Shown: positions 8,532-16,312, counted from the stretch's first letter. The stretch is 64,000 nt of DNA from Clostridiales bacterium UBA6386 (GCA_002437585.1 DJQM01000019.1:23275-87274), one strand, 5' to 3'. Made by a program: numbers and translations. The notes: a model not told the origin generated them from the sequence alone.

Positions 8532-8560
8532 TTGACAAACCGCTTTGCCTGTGGTATCAT
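8532..8560 (+). promoter_or_regulatory. Promoter of tRNA-Leu
   Basis: TTGACA and TATCAT with a 17-bp spacer, about 30 bp before the tRNA. This is a near-consensus sigma-A promoter. Confidence 0.75.
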
Positions 8561-8590
8561 AAGCAAGTCGTTGAGAGACAGCGTGCATAT

Positions 8591-8678
8591 GGGCGAGTGG
8601 TGGAATTGGTAGACTCGCTAGATTCAGGTTCTAGTGTTCACTGCGGACGTGCGGGTTCAAGTCCCGCCTCGCCCACCA
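8591..8678 (+). tRNA. tRNA-Leu (anticodon CAG)
   Basis: A class II tRNA of 88 nt including an encoded CCA. The acceptor stem GGGCGAG pairs with CTCGCCC; the anticodon stem CTAGA/TCTAG encloses TTCAGGT with CAG at 8625-8627; a long variable arm and a T arm GCGGGTTCAAGTCCCGC follow. It decodes CUG. Confidence 0.96.
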
Positions 8679-8679
8679 A

Positions 8680-8711
8680 AAGAGACATCCCTTCTGGGGT
8701 GTCTCTTTTTT
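8680..8711 (+). terminator. Terminator of tRNA-Leu
   Basis: AGAGACATCCC pairs with GGGGTGTCTCT around a TTCT loop and is followed by a T run. It begins two bases after the CCA. Confidence 0.88.
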
Positions 8712-8804
8712 ATCGTTAAAGGGAAGGGGAGAGGGGAGACCCTCTGAACCAAAATCGGAGGTGCCGGACATTCGATGAATGCCCGGCATTTTGACATTAC
8801 CTAT

Positions 8805-9200
8805 TTATAACAATAACGCCCCCAAAAGCAGTCCCACTGCAAAGCAAAGAATCGCTAAAACCAGGTATTCCAGCGGATTTCTTCGGTATTTTACCCGAAC
8901 GACCCGACGGATCACCGGCTTTTCCACCACCTTTTCGACCTCTACCACCCGATCCTCTTTTTTGACCAGGTTTACCACAATCGGTGCCTCCTGATATACT
9001 GGCCGGACACCGGTGGCGAGATACGCTACCTCCGTATCCAGAATGTCCGCCAGCTGGATCAGGTGGATGGTATCCGGGCTGGACTGGTCATTTTCCCATT
9101 TGCTGATGGCCTGCCGGGACACGGACAGGGCACTGGCAAGCTGGCCCTGGGAGATGTTCCTTGCCATGCGAAGCTCTGTAATTCTCTCTCCAATCGACAT
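8805..9200 (-). CDS. XRE-family DNA-binding protein with C-terminal membrane anchor
   Basis: 131 residues. An N-terminal helix-turn-helix of the XRE type (about 6-60) contains ISQGQLASALSVSRQAISKWE. A charged linker follows, then a single C-terminal hydrophobic helix (about 113-131). Membrane-tethered XRE regulators are common in clostridia but their targets are mostly unknown. Two inverted repeats built on CAAC/GTTG lie in front of it, one over the likely -10 region, which suggests self-regulation. A hairpin at 8763-8789 may terminate it. Confidence 0.8.
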   Translation of the reverse strand: MSIGERITELRMARNISQGQLASALSVSRQAISKWENDQSSPDTIHLIQLADILDTEVAYLATGVRPVYQEAPIVVNLVKKEDRVVEVEKVVEKPVIRRVVRVKYRRNPLEYLVLAILCFAVGLLLGALLL

Positions 9201-9220
9201 ATTTCTACCTCAAAATCTGT

Positions 9221-9262
9221 CAACTATTAGTTGCTTTTCAAAGATTTATCAACTTTTGTTGA
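9221..9262 (-). promoter_or_regulatory. Probable operator and promoter of the XRE gene
   Basis: CAACTATTAGTTG (9221-9233) is a 13-bp palindrome and TCAACTTTTGTTGA (9249-9262) is a second inverted repeat with the same CAAC/GTTG half-sites. On the minus strand TTGATA and TAATAG are 17 bp apart, so the first palindrome covers the -10 box. That arrangement fits repression by the XRE protein; binding is inferred. Confidence 0.45.
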
Positions 9263-10250
9263 AATCCAGCTTTGAAAGGGGGTTTGCCTCCGCCGCAATC
9301 TTCAGCTCAGTGCTTTCAATGTGGGTGTAGATCTGCGTTGTGTTCAGATTCTCGTGACCCAGCACCTCCTGGACGGTCTTTACATCCACGCCGCCGGAGA
9401 GCATCATCGTTGCGGCGGTGTGCCGCAGTTTGTGGGCGGAGAACTGAGTGGAGTCCAATCCCGCCTGCAGCAATGCCTTTTTCACCAGCCGATGGACGGC
9501 AGTAACGCTGATCCGGTTTTTGTCCCGGGAACCAAACAGTGCCCGATTGTCGGATAGCTCGATTTGCTTTCGTTCCTCCAGATAGGCATCAATGGCCTTC
9601 CGGCAGGCAGAGCCGAAGTACACAAACCGCTCCTTGTTGCCCTTGCCAACCACCCGGATCCGATCCTCATAAACATCTGTCAGATTCAGTCCCACCAGCT
9701 CGCTTCGCCGGATGCCGCAGTTGAGAAACAACATCAGAATGGCGTAATCCCGCTTTTCATTTTGACCGGAAACGGCCTGCAGCAGAGCCGCCGACTGATC
9801 CAGGGTCAGGTACTTTGGCAGGCTCTTTCGCAGCTTGGGATACTCCAGCTCGGCCACGGGATTTTCCTCCAGCTGCTTGGTACGCACCGTCAGATATTTA
9901 TAAAAGGACTTGATGGAGGACAGCTTCCTGGCTCTTGCAGTGGCCGATATGCCATAATCCGGAGCGGCGGATTCCGGATTCACAGCCCGGTCGTTGGCCA
10001 GATAGGACAGGAAGTCAAAAACGTCCGAGGTGTCGATTTCCCGGATGAAGTCAAGACCCACGTCCCGGATGTCGATGCTATTCAGGTCAGTACTCACTGG
10101 CATGTCGCCGCGCATAAGCTTGACAAATCGCAGGAACATCCGCAGATCCAGATAGTATTCGGAAATGGTCAGCTGAGATTGTCCCATGATGTTTTCGTGG
10201 TAAATAAGAAACTCCCGCAGAATCTGCGGACAATCGGAATATCGCTTCAT
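9249..10250 (-). CDS. Tyrosine recombinase, XerC-like
   Basis: 333 residues. A SAM-like core-binding domain (about 1-150) precedes the catalytic domain, which has the Arg of GIRRSELVGL, HKLRHTAA (HxxR), the GHENL His and the nucleophile in IYTHI. The start at 10250 has GGAGG five bases upstream; a longer frame reaches 10352 without such support. No phage genes flank it, so a chromosomal Xer partner of the xerD at 14 kb is more likely than an integrase, though a remnant integrase is not excluded. Confidence 0.85.
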   Translation of the reverse strand: MKRYSDCPQILREFLIYHENIMGQSQLTISEYYLDLRMFLRFVKLMRGDMPVSTDLNSIDIRDVGLDFIREIDTSDVFDFLSYLANDRAVNPESAAPDYGISATARARKLSSIKSFYKYLTVRTKQLEENPVAELEYPKLRKSLPKYLTLDQSAALLQAVSGQNEKRDYAILMLFLNCGIRRSELVGLNLTDVYEDRIRVVGKGNKERFVYFGSACRKAIDAYLEERKQIELSDNRALFGSRDKNRISVTAVHRLVKKALLQAGLDSTQFSAHKLRHTAATMMLSGGVDVKTVQEVLGHENLNTTQIYTHIESTELKIAAEANPLSKLDFNKS

Positions 10251-10490
10251 AAATGCCTCCAAAGCCGCCTGGCTCGCTGTGATAGCTCTATGATAGCACA
10301 TCTGCACTCTGAACGCAACAAAATTTTTATTTTGTTGCGTTAACTGCGCCAAATAGTATGAAGTCCTCCGGACGGAACTTTATCTTCCCCGGCGGCAGAG
10401 CGTCCCCCCCTCTGACAGTCACCCAGTCCGCTTACGGTCACCGGAACCAACAGTGGAAATGGTAAATTTGAAAATCCATCGATTTTTTTC

Positions 10491-10518
10491 TTTACATTTT
10501 TCAATTTTGCGCTAGAAT
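10491..10518 (+). promoter_or_regulatory. Promoter of pfkA
   Basis: TTTACA and TAGAAT spaced by 16 bp, 33 bp before the start codon. The surrounding 10251-10490 stretch carries no gene and no other clear element. Confidence 0.55.
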
Positions 10519-10551
10519 AGAGACGTACCCAAATTGAATGGAGGATCATTT

Positions 10552-11523
10552 ATGAGCGTAAAAAGAATTGGTGTCCTTACCAGCGGCGGCGATGCCCCCG
10601 GCATGAACCCCTGCGTCCGGGCTGTCGTCCGTACCGCGCTGTACCATGGTCTGGAATGCTATGGAATACGCCGTGGCTGGAATGGCCTGATTGCCGGTGA
10701 TGTGGTCAAGCTGGACGAAAAGAGTGTCTCTCACACCATTAACCGTGGTGGTACGATCCTCTATACTGCCCGCAGCAGCGAGTTCATGACCGAGGAAGGC
10801 CAGCGTAAGGCCGTGTCTACCTGCAAATTCTTAGGCCTCGACAGCATCATCGCCATCGGCGGCGACGGTACCTTCCGGGGTGCCCGGGCACTGAGCAAGT
10901 ACGGCATCAACGTCATCGGCATTCCCGGTACCATTGACAATGACATCAGCTGCACCAACTACTGCATCGGCTTCGACACCGCCGCCAATACCGCCATCGA
11001 GTGCATCGATAAGCTCCGGGACACCATGCAGTCCCACGAGCGGTGCTCCGTGGTGGAGGTTATGGGACGCAACGCCGGTTATCTGGCCATGTACGTCGGT
11101 CTGGCCGTGGGTGCCACTGCTGTTCTGGTGCCTGAGGAGCAGATCGATTTTGAGCGGGACGTGGTGGAAAAAATCCGTAAGGCTCGGCTCAATGGCTTCA
11201 CCCACTACATGATCGTAGTGGCCGAAGGTGCCGGTAAAGCTACGGACATTGCCGCCAAGATCAAGGATGCCACCGACCTGGATCCCCGTGTGACCGTTCT
11301 GGGTCATATTCAGCGGGGCGGCTCCCCTACCGGTCGTGACCGGGTCAACGCCACCAAAATGGGCTATCTGGCGGTGGAGCTGCTGCTCCAGGGCAAGACC
11401 AATCGGATCGTCTGTACCCACGACGGCTGCTTCACCGATGTGGATATCGACGAGGGGCTGGCCATGCACAAGAGCATCCAGCCGATGGAGGTCGACGTTC
11501 TGGCTGCCATGACCGGCATTTAA
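10552..11523 (+). CDS. pfkA: ATP-dependent 6-phosphofructokinase
   Basis: 323 residues. It phosphorylates fructose-6-phosphate in glycolysis. Motifs in order are GVLTSGGDAPGMN, AIGGDGTFRGA (with the GGDG that favours ATP), PGTIDNDI with the catalytic Asp, MGRNAGYLA and RGGSPTGRDR. The ATG at 10552 follows GGAGG; an upstream in-frame ATG at 10534 adds six residues without support. It is monocistronic, between its own promoter and a strong terminator. Confidence 0.96.
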   Translation: MSVKRIGVLTSGGDAPGMNPCVRAVVRTALYHGLECYGIRRGWNGLIAGDVVKLDEKSVSHTINRGGTILYTARSSEFMTEEGQRKAVSTCKFLGLDSIIAIGGDGTFRGARALSKYGINVIGIPGTIDNDISCTNYCIGFDTAANTAIECIDKLRDTMQSHERCSVVEVMGRNAGYLAMYVGLAVGATAVLVPEEQIDFERDVVEKIRKARLNGFTHYMIVVAEGAGKATDIAAKIKDATDLDPRVTVLGHIQRGGSPTGRDRVNATKMGYLAVELLLQGKTNRIVCTHDGCFTDVDIDEGLAMHKSIQPMEVDVLAAMTGI

Positions 11524-11550
11524 TCTCCCCCTTTTCTACATTCTATATTC

Positions 11551-11585
11551 AAAAAAGCGCACTGCCGGAGCAGTGCGCTTTTTTA
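11551..11585. terminator. Terminator between convergent pfkA and the DUF4179-like gene
   Basis: AAAAAAGCGCACTGC and GCAGTGCGCTTTTTT form a perfect stem with a CGGA loop. A and T runs on both sides allow termination in both directions; the last bases overlap the stop region of the minus-strand gene. Confidence 0.88.
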
Positions 11586-12590
11586 TCTTCCGTGCGAGGG
11601 AACCGAAAGACGTGTTCCGTCCCACAGCTGCACATAGTCCGCTTCCCGGATGTCTATGGGACAGTCCAGGGTGTAGGTTGCGGTGCCGTCGGGATCGTAG
11701 AACAGCGGATAGGCACCCACCCGAGTGCCGTCCTTCAGTGCCACAAAAGCGTCCTCCAGGCAGCCCCTGCCCAGATAATCCAGAGAACCCGGTTCAAATT
11801 TCACATCCATTCCCAAGGCCCGAAGCTTCCAGGATGTCAGCGTGAGGGACACCCCCGGATAGTCCGGACTGTCGACCGTGACCGGCTCCGTCAAAAGCTC
11901 TGCCTGCTCCCGGCTCAGGTGGTCGAACACAATTTCAAAGTCCCACTCCCCTTCCTGCAACAGTTTCAGAGGCCCACCAAAGGTGTCTGCTTCCAGATCG
12001 GTCAGATGCAGAACATAGGGCACCCCGACCTCAAAGGGCGTTTCCGAAGAAAGAGACTGCTCCAGCCAGAGCAGAATGAAAAAGCTGTTCCCCTCGAGCC
12101 CCGAAGACCATACCCCTTGAGCATAGGGACTTTCCTCCTGGGGCGTTCTCCCCTTCCGGAAAAATACGGCTTCCTTACCGGTGCCGTCTGCCAGGGGTCG
12201 GGGCAAAAAGCCGACGCTGTACATTTCTTTCAGCCCGGGTCCTTCCAACCGGAGACGAATGCAGGCGGTGCGTTCCTCGGCAAGGGCGGACTCCAGGGTC
12301 AGCCGGTAGCGGCCTACGGTCATACTTTGCCCCTCGAGGGGCTGCACGTTTTCCTCAATATACGCGGCTTGCCCCTGGCTGAGGGACTGGCCATTCAGCC
12401 GCCCGAAGAAGTCCCGGAACCATTGAGCCTGACTCAGCACCGCATAGGAGCAGCCTGCCAACAGGAGCATTGCGGCCACCAGCACCGCAACGGCGATTCG
12501 CCTTCGGCGGCTGGAAAGTGGCCGCTCCGCTTCCTCGTAAAATGCCTCGTCAATGGTGCCCAGGGCTATCAGCAAATCTTTTCCGGTCAT
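11583..12590 (-). CDS. Membrane-anchored anti-sigma-like protein (DUF4179-type)
   Basis: 335 residues. A short acidic cytoplasmic region (1-28, with IDEAFYEEAE) precedes one transmembrane helix (about 31-49), then a large extracellular beta-rich domain. Its start overlaps the end of the ECF sigma gene by 4 bp. This topology and coupling match anti-sigma or co-sigma proteins that hold an ECF factor at the membrane; the outside domain resembles DUF4179 proteins. A Cys in a lipobox-like LLAGC stretch inside the helix is noted but the Arg-rich N terminus is long for a lipoprotein signal. Signal unknown. Confidence 0.65.
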   Translation of the reverse strand: MTGKDLLIALGTIDEAFYEEAERPLSSRRRRIAVAVLVAAMLLLAGCSYAVLSQAQWFRDFFGRLNGQSLSQGQAAYIEENVQPLEGQSMTVGRYRLTLESALAEERTACIRLRLEGPGLKEMYSVGFLPRPLADGTGKEAVFFRKGRTPQEESPYAQGVWSSGLEGNSFFILLWLEQSLSSETPFEVGVPYVLHLTDLEADTFGGPLKLLQEGEWDFEIVFDHLSREQAELLTEPVTVDSPDYPGVSLTLTSWKLRALGMDVKFEPGSLDYLGRGCLEDAFVALKDGTRVGAYPLFYDPDGTATYTLDCPIDIREADYVQLWDGTRLSVPSHGR

Positions 12591-13141
12591 GGTGTGATCC
12601 CCTCCTGTTCCAGAAAACGGCGCAGCTTCTCCCGGGTTCGCTGCAGCTGCATTTTTACCTTGCTTTCCCTGACGGCGTACCGCTGAGCGATTTCACCAAT
12701 GGAGTCTCCATAGAGATACCGGCGTAAGAAAATCACCCGGCTTTCCCGGGGCAGCTGCCGCAGAAATCGCTCCAAAGTCTCCTTGATAGAAAGTCTGTCC
12801 GGAATCTCCCCTTGCCGGGTGTCTGGAATGCACTGCTCCAGCTCCGCGGTCAGGGTAATCAGCTCCGGATTCCGCTTTTCGGCCTGTCTCCAGTCCAGCC
12901 GGTCAAAGGCCAGATTCCGGCAGATCCGCCGGAGAAAGGCGAAAAAGCACCTGGGCCGCTCCGGCGGGATGGTCTGCCAGACCCGAAGGAATGTGTCGCT
13001 GACGGTTTCCTCCGCATCCTCCCGACTGCTCAGAATCCGTTCGGCGAGAGCCAACAATGGGCTTCCGTAGGAAGCCCGGGTCTCGGCAATGGCCTGCTGA
13101 TCCCGGCTCCAGTACAGCTCCAGAATTTTGCTGTCTTCCAT
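12587..13141 (-). CDS. ECF-type RNA polymerase sigma factor
   Basis: 184 residues. Region 2 (about 15-85) contains the DAEETVSDTFLRVWQ motif; region 4 (about 120-175) contains LPRESRVIFLRRYLYGDS and an HTH ending in VKMQLQRTREKLRRFL. It is encoded with a probable anti-sigma partner. A possible ECF promoter just upstream suggests positive autoregulation. The trigger and regulon are unknown. Confidence 0.9.
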   Translation of the reverse strand: MEDSKILELYWSRDQQAIAETRASYGSPLLALAERILSSREDAEETVSDTFLRVWQTIPPERPRCFFAFLRRICRNLAFDRLDWRQAEKRNPELITLTAELEQCIPDTRQGEIPDRLSIKETLERFLRQLPRESRVIFLRRYLYGDSIGEIAQRYAVRESKVKMQLQRTREKLRRFLEQEGITP

Positions 13142-13176
13142 GGGGTGCCTCCCTTCGTTCGGTCTTCATCTATACA

Positions 13177-13203
13177 GACGGAATTGAACTCAAAAAGGTC
13201 ACA
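13177..13203 (-). promoter_or_regulatory. Possible ECF-type promoter
   Basis: On the minus strand TGTGAC and CGTC are 17 bp apart, 36 bp before the sigma gene start. CGTC as a -10 core is common for group IV sigma factors, so autoregulation is plausible. Evidence is limited to these short boxes. Confidence 0.35.
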
Positions 13204-13266
13204 TTTTGGGAATAGAACGGTATGAAAAAGGAGTGGCCCCGAAAGGCCGCCCCATCCGATTATGCC

Positions 13267-13602
13267 TCAGAATAAGTTCATTTCCCTGAGGAGTTCCCCC
13301 AGATTTCTGCGTCCGTATATGACTCTCAAAACATAGATCGTCTTGGCATTCCCATCTGGGAAATAGTACATAATATAGTTGCCGACAAGCTTTTTGCGGA
13401 TGCCCTTGTACGGGAGAAATTCATTGATGACCAGGGAGCCGCTTTCAGGAAACGAACAGGCTTCCTGGATGGCATCCTGTAACTTGTTCAGAAAACCGGT
13501 AGCCGCCTGTGGGTTTTCAAGCTGAACGACAATATAGGATACGATTGTGTCCAAGTCTGCTTCCGCTTTGGTGGTCAGCTGATAGCTGAATTCAGACACC
13601 AT
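13267..13602 (-). CDS. RelE/ParE-family toxin
   Basis: 111 residues with the family pattern AEADLDTIVSYIVVQLENPQ near the start, KKLVGNYIMYYFP in the middle and IYVLRVIYGRRNLGELL at the end, which are the helix pair and beta sheet of ParE/RelE toxins. It overlaps its antitoxin gene by 11 bp. RelE members cut mRNA on the ribosome and ParE members poison gyrase; sequence alone does not decide, though the Arg-rich end fits both. Confidence 0.85.
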   Translation of the reverse strand: MVSEFSYQLTTKAEADLDTIVSYIVVQLENPQAATGFLNKLQDAIQEACSFPESGSLVINEFLPYKGIRKKLVGNYIMYYFPDGNAKTIYVLRVIYGRRNLGELLREMNLF

Positions 13603-13849
13603 ATTTGTCCCTCAGATCGTTCAGGACAGAGGCTCCATCCACCACTCGTCCGGCTTTCACATCCTCCATTCCGGCGATGAGTGCCTGGGCTTCGTACATC
13701 TTCCGCATGGTTTGTTCGTAATATTCGATGTCCATGACAACCAGACGACCATAACCGTTTTTCGTAACGTACACCGGGCCATTTTCCTCGGCGCAGCGGC
13801 GCTCGACCTCAACAGTGTTTTTCAAATCACGCATGGGAATGATCTGCAT
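13592..13849 (-). CDS. Phd/YefM-family antitoxin
   Basis: 85 residues. The N-terminal part (MQIIPMRDLKNTVEVERR... VYVTKNGYGRLVVMDIEYY) is the Phd/YefM dimerisation and DNA-binding fold; the C-terminal part is charged and would wrap the toxin. It lies upstream of the toxin gene in the usual order. Such antitoxins repress their own promoter, here in the 60 bp before 13849. Confidence 0.87.
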   Translation of the reverse strand: MQIIPMRDLKNTVEVERRCAEENGPVYVTKNGYGRLVVMDIEYYEQTMRKMYEAQALIAGMEDVKAGRVVDGASVLNDLRDKYGV

Positions 13850-13947
13850 GATATCATCTCCTTTCTCGTGGCTATATTATACCCCAAATAGAGCCACAAG
13901 TCAAGGATAGCAGCGTGAGTCACATCATTTTACAATGGATGCAGAAA

Positions 13948-13979
13948 CCCCCTCCGTATGTCAAAGCATACGGAGGGGG
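13948..13979 (-). terminator. Hairpin downstream of xerD
   Basis: CCCCCTCCGTATG and CATACGGAGGGGG form a perfect 13-bp stem with a 6-nt loop, followed on the minus strand by only three T residues. It lies 9 bases beyond the xerD stop. Confidence 0.65.
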
Positions 13980-13987
13980 GCTGATGT

Positions 13988-14863
13988 TCAAGCCTTAGGA
14001 TGGCACTTTTCGTAAACCGCCTTCACCTTCTTATCGATCAGGGAGGTATACAGCTGGGTGGAGGAAATGTCGCTGTGACCCATCAGCTCCTGCAAGGCAC
14101 TGATATCCGCCCCGTTTTCCAGCAGATGTACCGCGAAGCTGTGCCGGAGAGTGTGAGGGGTAATGTCCTTCTCAATCCCGGCCTTGGCCTGGTAATGCTT
14201 CAGGATTTTCCAGAAGCCCTGGCGGCTCATCCGGGAACCGCCGATGTTCACGAACAGTGCCCGCTCGGCGGGGTTGGTGGCGATCAGGGAGCGAACCTCG
14301 CTGAGGTAGACGCTCAGAGCCTTCTGCGCCGCCGGATACAGCGGGATCACCCGGGTCTTCTTGACACTGGCACAGCGGATAACGCCCATGTCCTGGTTCA
14401 CGTCGTCCACGTTCAGATCGATGAGTTCGGAAACGCGGATGCCGGTGGCGTACATCACCTCCAGCATGGCCTTGTCCCGGACACCCTTGAAGTCCACGGC
14501 TGAGGGCTGGGACAGCAGAAGCTCCACTTCCCTGCCGGTCAGAATCTGAGGCAGCCGTCGCTCGCCCCGATCAACGTGAATCTGACCGGAAACGGGAGAA
14601 GCATCCAGGAACCCGGAGGACACGGCGTAGGCGTAGAAGTTTTTCAGACTGGCCAACGAACGGGATACCGTGGCACCGGACTTTCCCTGTTCCTGAAGGT
14701 AAGTAAGATACGCACTGATATTCTGTTGCGAGGCTTCCAGAACGCTGCCGCCCAGCCAGCTGTCAAACTGGCGGATATCCCGCAGATAAGAGGACACGGT
14801 GTTCACGGAGGCCTGCTTTACCTTAACCAGGTAGTTCTCGTAGGCATGAATCAAATCCAGCAT
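13988..14863 (-). CDS. xerD: Site-specific tyrosine recombinase XerD
   Basis: 291 residues, the usual XerD length. The catalytic set is visible: GIRVSELIDL (Arg), HTLRHSFAVHLL (HxxR), LMGHSDISSTQLYTSL (His and Tyr). An N-terminal core-binding domain starts at IHAYENYLVKVKQ. XerD acts with XerC at dif to resolve chromosome dimers. A membrane-protein gene resembling spoIIM lies directly upstream, as xerD and spoIIM are near each other in some Firmicutes. A dif-like half-site is 0.7 kb away. Confidence 0.92.
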   Translation of the reverse strand: MLDLIHAYENYLVKVKQASVNTVSSYLRDIRQFDSWLGGSVLEASQQNISAYLTYLQEQGKSGATVSRSLASLKNFYAYAVSSGFLDASPVSGQIHVDRGERRLPQILTGREVELLLSQPSAVDFKGVRDKAMLEVMYATGIRVSELIDLNVDDVNQDMGVIRCASVKKTRVIPLYPAAQKALSVYLSEVRSLIATNPAERALFVNIGGSRMSRQGFWKILKHYQAKAGIEKDITPHTLRHSFAVHLLENGADISALQELMGHSDISSTQLYTSLIDKKVKAVYEKCHPKA

Positions 14864-14878
14864 GTAACAGCTTACCTT

Positions 14879-15400
14879 TTATCCTTTCATAGATTCCATG
14901 AGCCGCCAGTAAAAGGGAAAAACGTGACAGTACCCGGCAGCTGCCAGTGCCAGCTGCCCACAGCCGACCGCAGCCAGAGGGATCCGTACCGGCCGGCTCT
15001 GCACACACCGCAGCCAAAGCCAGTACAGGGCAGGCAGAGTGCCGTCGCCCAGCAGCAGAAAGCACCGGATAAGCCAGCCCCAGTCCGGAAAGCACGTTAT
15101 AAGCCCTGCCGATACAAATCCATGAAGGAATGCCTTGGAAAAGCAGATCCCATAGACCAGACAAGGGCAATGAAAAAAAGCCAGAATGGCGGACATTACA
15201 AAAGGTAAGAGTGAGACACACAGAAAAGAAACGATCGACACGGGACTTTGCAAAGCCCCGCGCATCAGGGAAGCGGCATCGGCCGAGGGACAGCGGGAAT
15301 ACATAATCCCGCAAGCCATCCCCAAAATCCACACAAATGCAAGCACAAAAGCCGCAGCCTTGCGCCTGCGGGAAGTAACGGCAGACAGTCTTCTAGGCAT
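14879..15400 (-). CDS. Membrane protein, possibly SpoIIM-like
   Basis: 173 residues with an Arg/Lys-rich N terminus and about five hydrophobic segments (about 15-35, 52-78, 83-100, 108-130, 140-165). Size, topology and the place beside xerD resemble SpoIIM, a component of the engulfment complex with SpoIID and SpoIIP, but no motif is decisive. RBS AAAGGAAG precedes the ATG at 15400. If not SpoIIM it is an unassigned integral membrane protein. Confidence 0.5.
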   Translation of the reverse strand: MPRRLSAVTSRRRKAAAFVLAFVWILGMACGIMYSRCPSADAASLMRGALQSPVSIVSFLCVSLLPFVMSAILAFFHCPCLVYGICFSKAFLHGFVSAGLITCFPDWGWLIRCFLLLGDGTLPALYWLWLRCVQSRPVRIPLAAVGCGQLALAAAGYCHVFPFYWRLMESMKG

Positions 15401-15554
15401 CCAGGTTCACTTCCTTTCCGGGCAAAATGCCAGCTTACGAAAAAGAGGAACCAGGTGCAAAAGGCGACAAATACAGTCAAGATTTCCATGCCCCCATACT
15501 ATACTCCATTTCGTACACAAATTCAAGCATTTTTAGCCAAAATTGCTTTTTTTG

Positions 15555-15582
15555 TCAATATTGACGGATAATTATGTAAACT
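15555..15582 (+). other. dif-like half-site in an AT-rich gap
   Basis: TTATGTAAACT at 15572-15582 is identical, as I recall it, to the XerD arm of Firmicute dif sites. The 17 bases before it do not match the XerC arm well. A related TTATGTCAACC follows at 15586-15596, and GTCAATATTGAC just upstream is a 12-bp palindrome. The whole 15401-15758 gap is AT-rich compared with its flanks. Suggestive only. Confidence 0.3.
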
Positions 15583-15706
15583 ATTTTATGTCAACCAGCA
15601 GTGAAACATTCCTTCAATTCCTTATCATTTTCAACTATTTTCTCTACATATTGGGATTCATGTTGCGGAAATTCACTAAATGTTGGAATTGCAAGTCATC
15701 CTGCAT

Positions 15707-15749
15707 TTTGGCAAGCCTAGGTAAATTAAATTTACCTAGGCTTGCCAAA
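15707..15749. repeat. Perfect 43-bp palindrome
   Basis: Two 21-bp arms, 15707-15727 and 15729-15749, are exact reverse complements around one central A. The arms contain GGCAAGCCTAGGTAAAT. No T run follows on either strand, so it is not a standard terminator. It lies 9 bp beyond the end of a minus-strand membrane-protein gene. Confidence 0.9.
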
Positions 15750-15758
15750 CCGGAAAAA

Positions 15759-16184
15759 TCAGCGTCCTTTCCGTCGGTAAGGAGCCGTTCCCCTCCGTTT
15801 TTCCCGGCGCAGACCCAGCAGGGCCACGGTGCCGCTGGCCGCCAGAATGATAAGCCCTGTGACCAGCATTCCGTCATACTGCCCTCCGAAGAACAGGGCC
15901 GTCAGGGCAATCAGCGTCGCCCAGAACATCACGCCTGCGCCCATGGCGATCATCAGCCGCTGCCGCTTGACGGCATTGACGGAGACGGCGGCGCCCAGCA
16001 GCGCGGAGATAAACAAAATGATGAAAATCCCGTAGCCGATCTGCTCCCATTGGAGCCGTTCCCGGCTGATAAGCCCCGCAAGCCCCAGCGACAGAAGAAG
16101 CGTCAGCCCCAGGCTGATGCCGTTTCCTAAGGCCAGTCCCTTTGGGATGGACATAGCCCTTCCGGAATTCCACTTTCCGCTCAT
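15759..16184 (-). CDS. Small four-helix membrane protein (TIGR04086-like)
   Basis: 141 residues with four hydrophobic segments (about 20-40, 48-68, 78-98, 104-124) and a very basic C-terminal tail. The pattern resembles the TIGR04086 family of small clostridial membrane proteins, whose function is unknown. A later Met at residue 11 is a possible start. Flanked downstream by the 43-bp palindrome. No role can be assigned. Confidence 0.6.
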   Translation of the reverse strand: MSGKWNSGRAMSIPKGLALGNGISLGLTLLLSLGLAGLISRERLQWEQIGYGIFIILFISALLGAAVSVNAVKRQRLMIAMGAGVMFWATLIALTALFFGGQYDGMLVTGLIILAASGTVALLGLRREKRRGTAPYRRKGR

Positions 16185-16229
16185 TCTTACCCCTCCCCTA
16201 TCTCAATTCTATACCGGCACAGGCAGAAA

Positions 16230-16267
16230 AAGAACCGGAACCGCGGAAATCACGGCTCCGGTTCTTT
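16230..16267. terminator. Hairpin upstream of the membrane-protein gene
   Basis: AAGAACCGGAACCG pairs with CGGCTCCGGTTCTT around a short loop, with one mismatch. It separates 15759-16184 from the transcription unit at 16313. Confidence 0.5.
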
Positions 16268-16283
16268 CGTTGAATTCAAAGGA

Positions 16284-16306
16284 AAAGCCCCCGACTGCGC
16301 CGGGGG
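16284..16306 (-). terminator. Terminator of the coiled-coil protein gene
   Basis: GCCCCCG...CGGGGGC forms a GC-rich stem and is followed on the minus strand by TTTTCC. It begins 7 bases beyond the stop at 16313. Confidence 0.7.
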
Positions 16307-16312
16307 CCTGAT

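Noticed and set aside
9249..10250. A prophage integrase marking a mobile element
   Set aside because: No phage or plasmid genes lie nearby and no att repeats were seen; a chromosomal Xer role is simpler.
15265..15489. A 74-residue hydrophobic frame overlapping the SpoIIM-like gene
   Set aside because: Poor ribosome-binding site and it overlaps a longer, better supported frame over most of its length.
15707..15749. The long palindrome as a transcription terminator
   Set aside because: Neither strand has a T run after the stem, although it follows a gene end.
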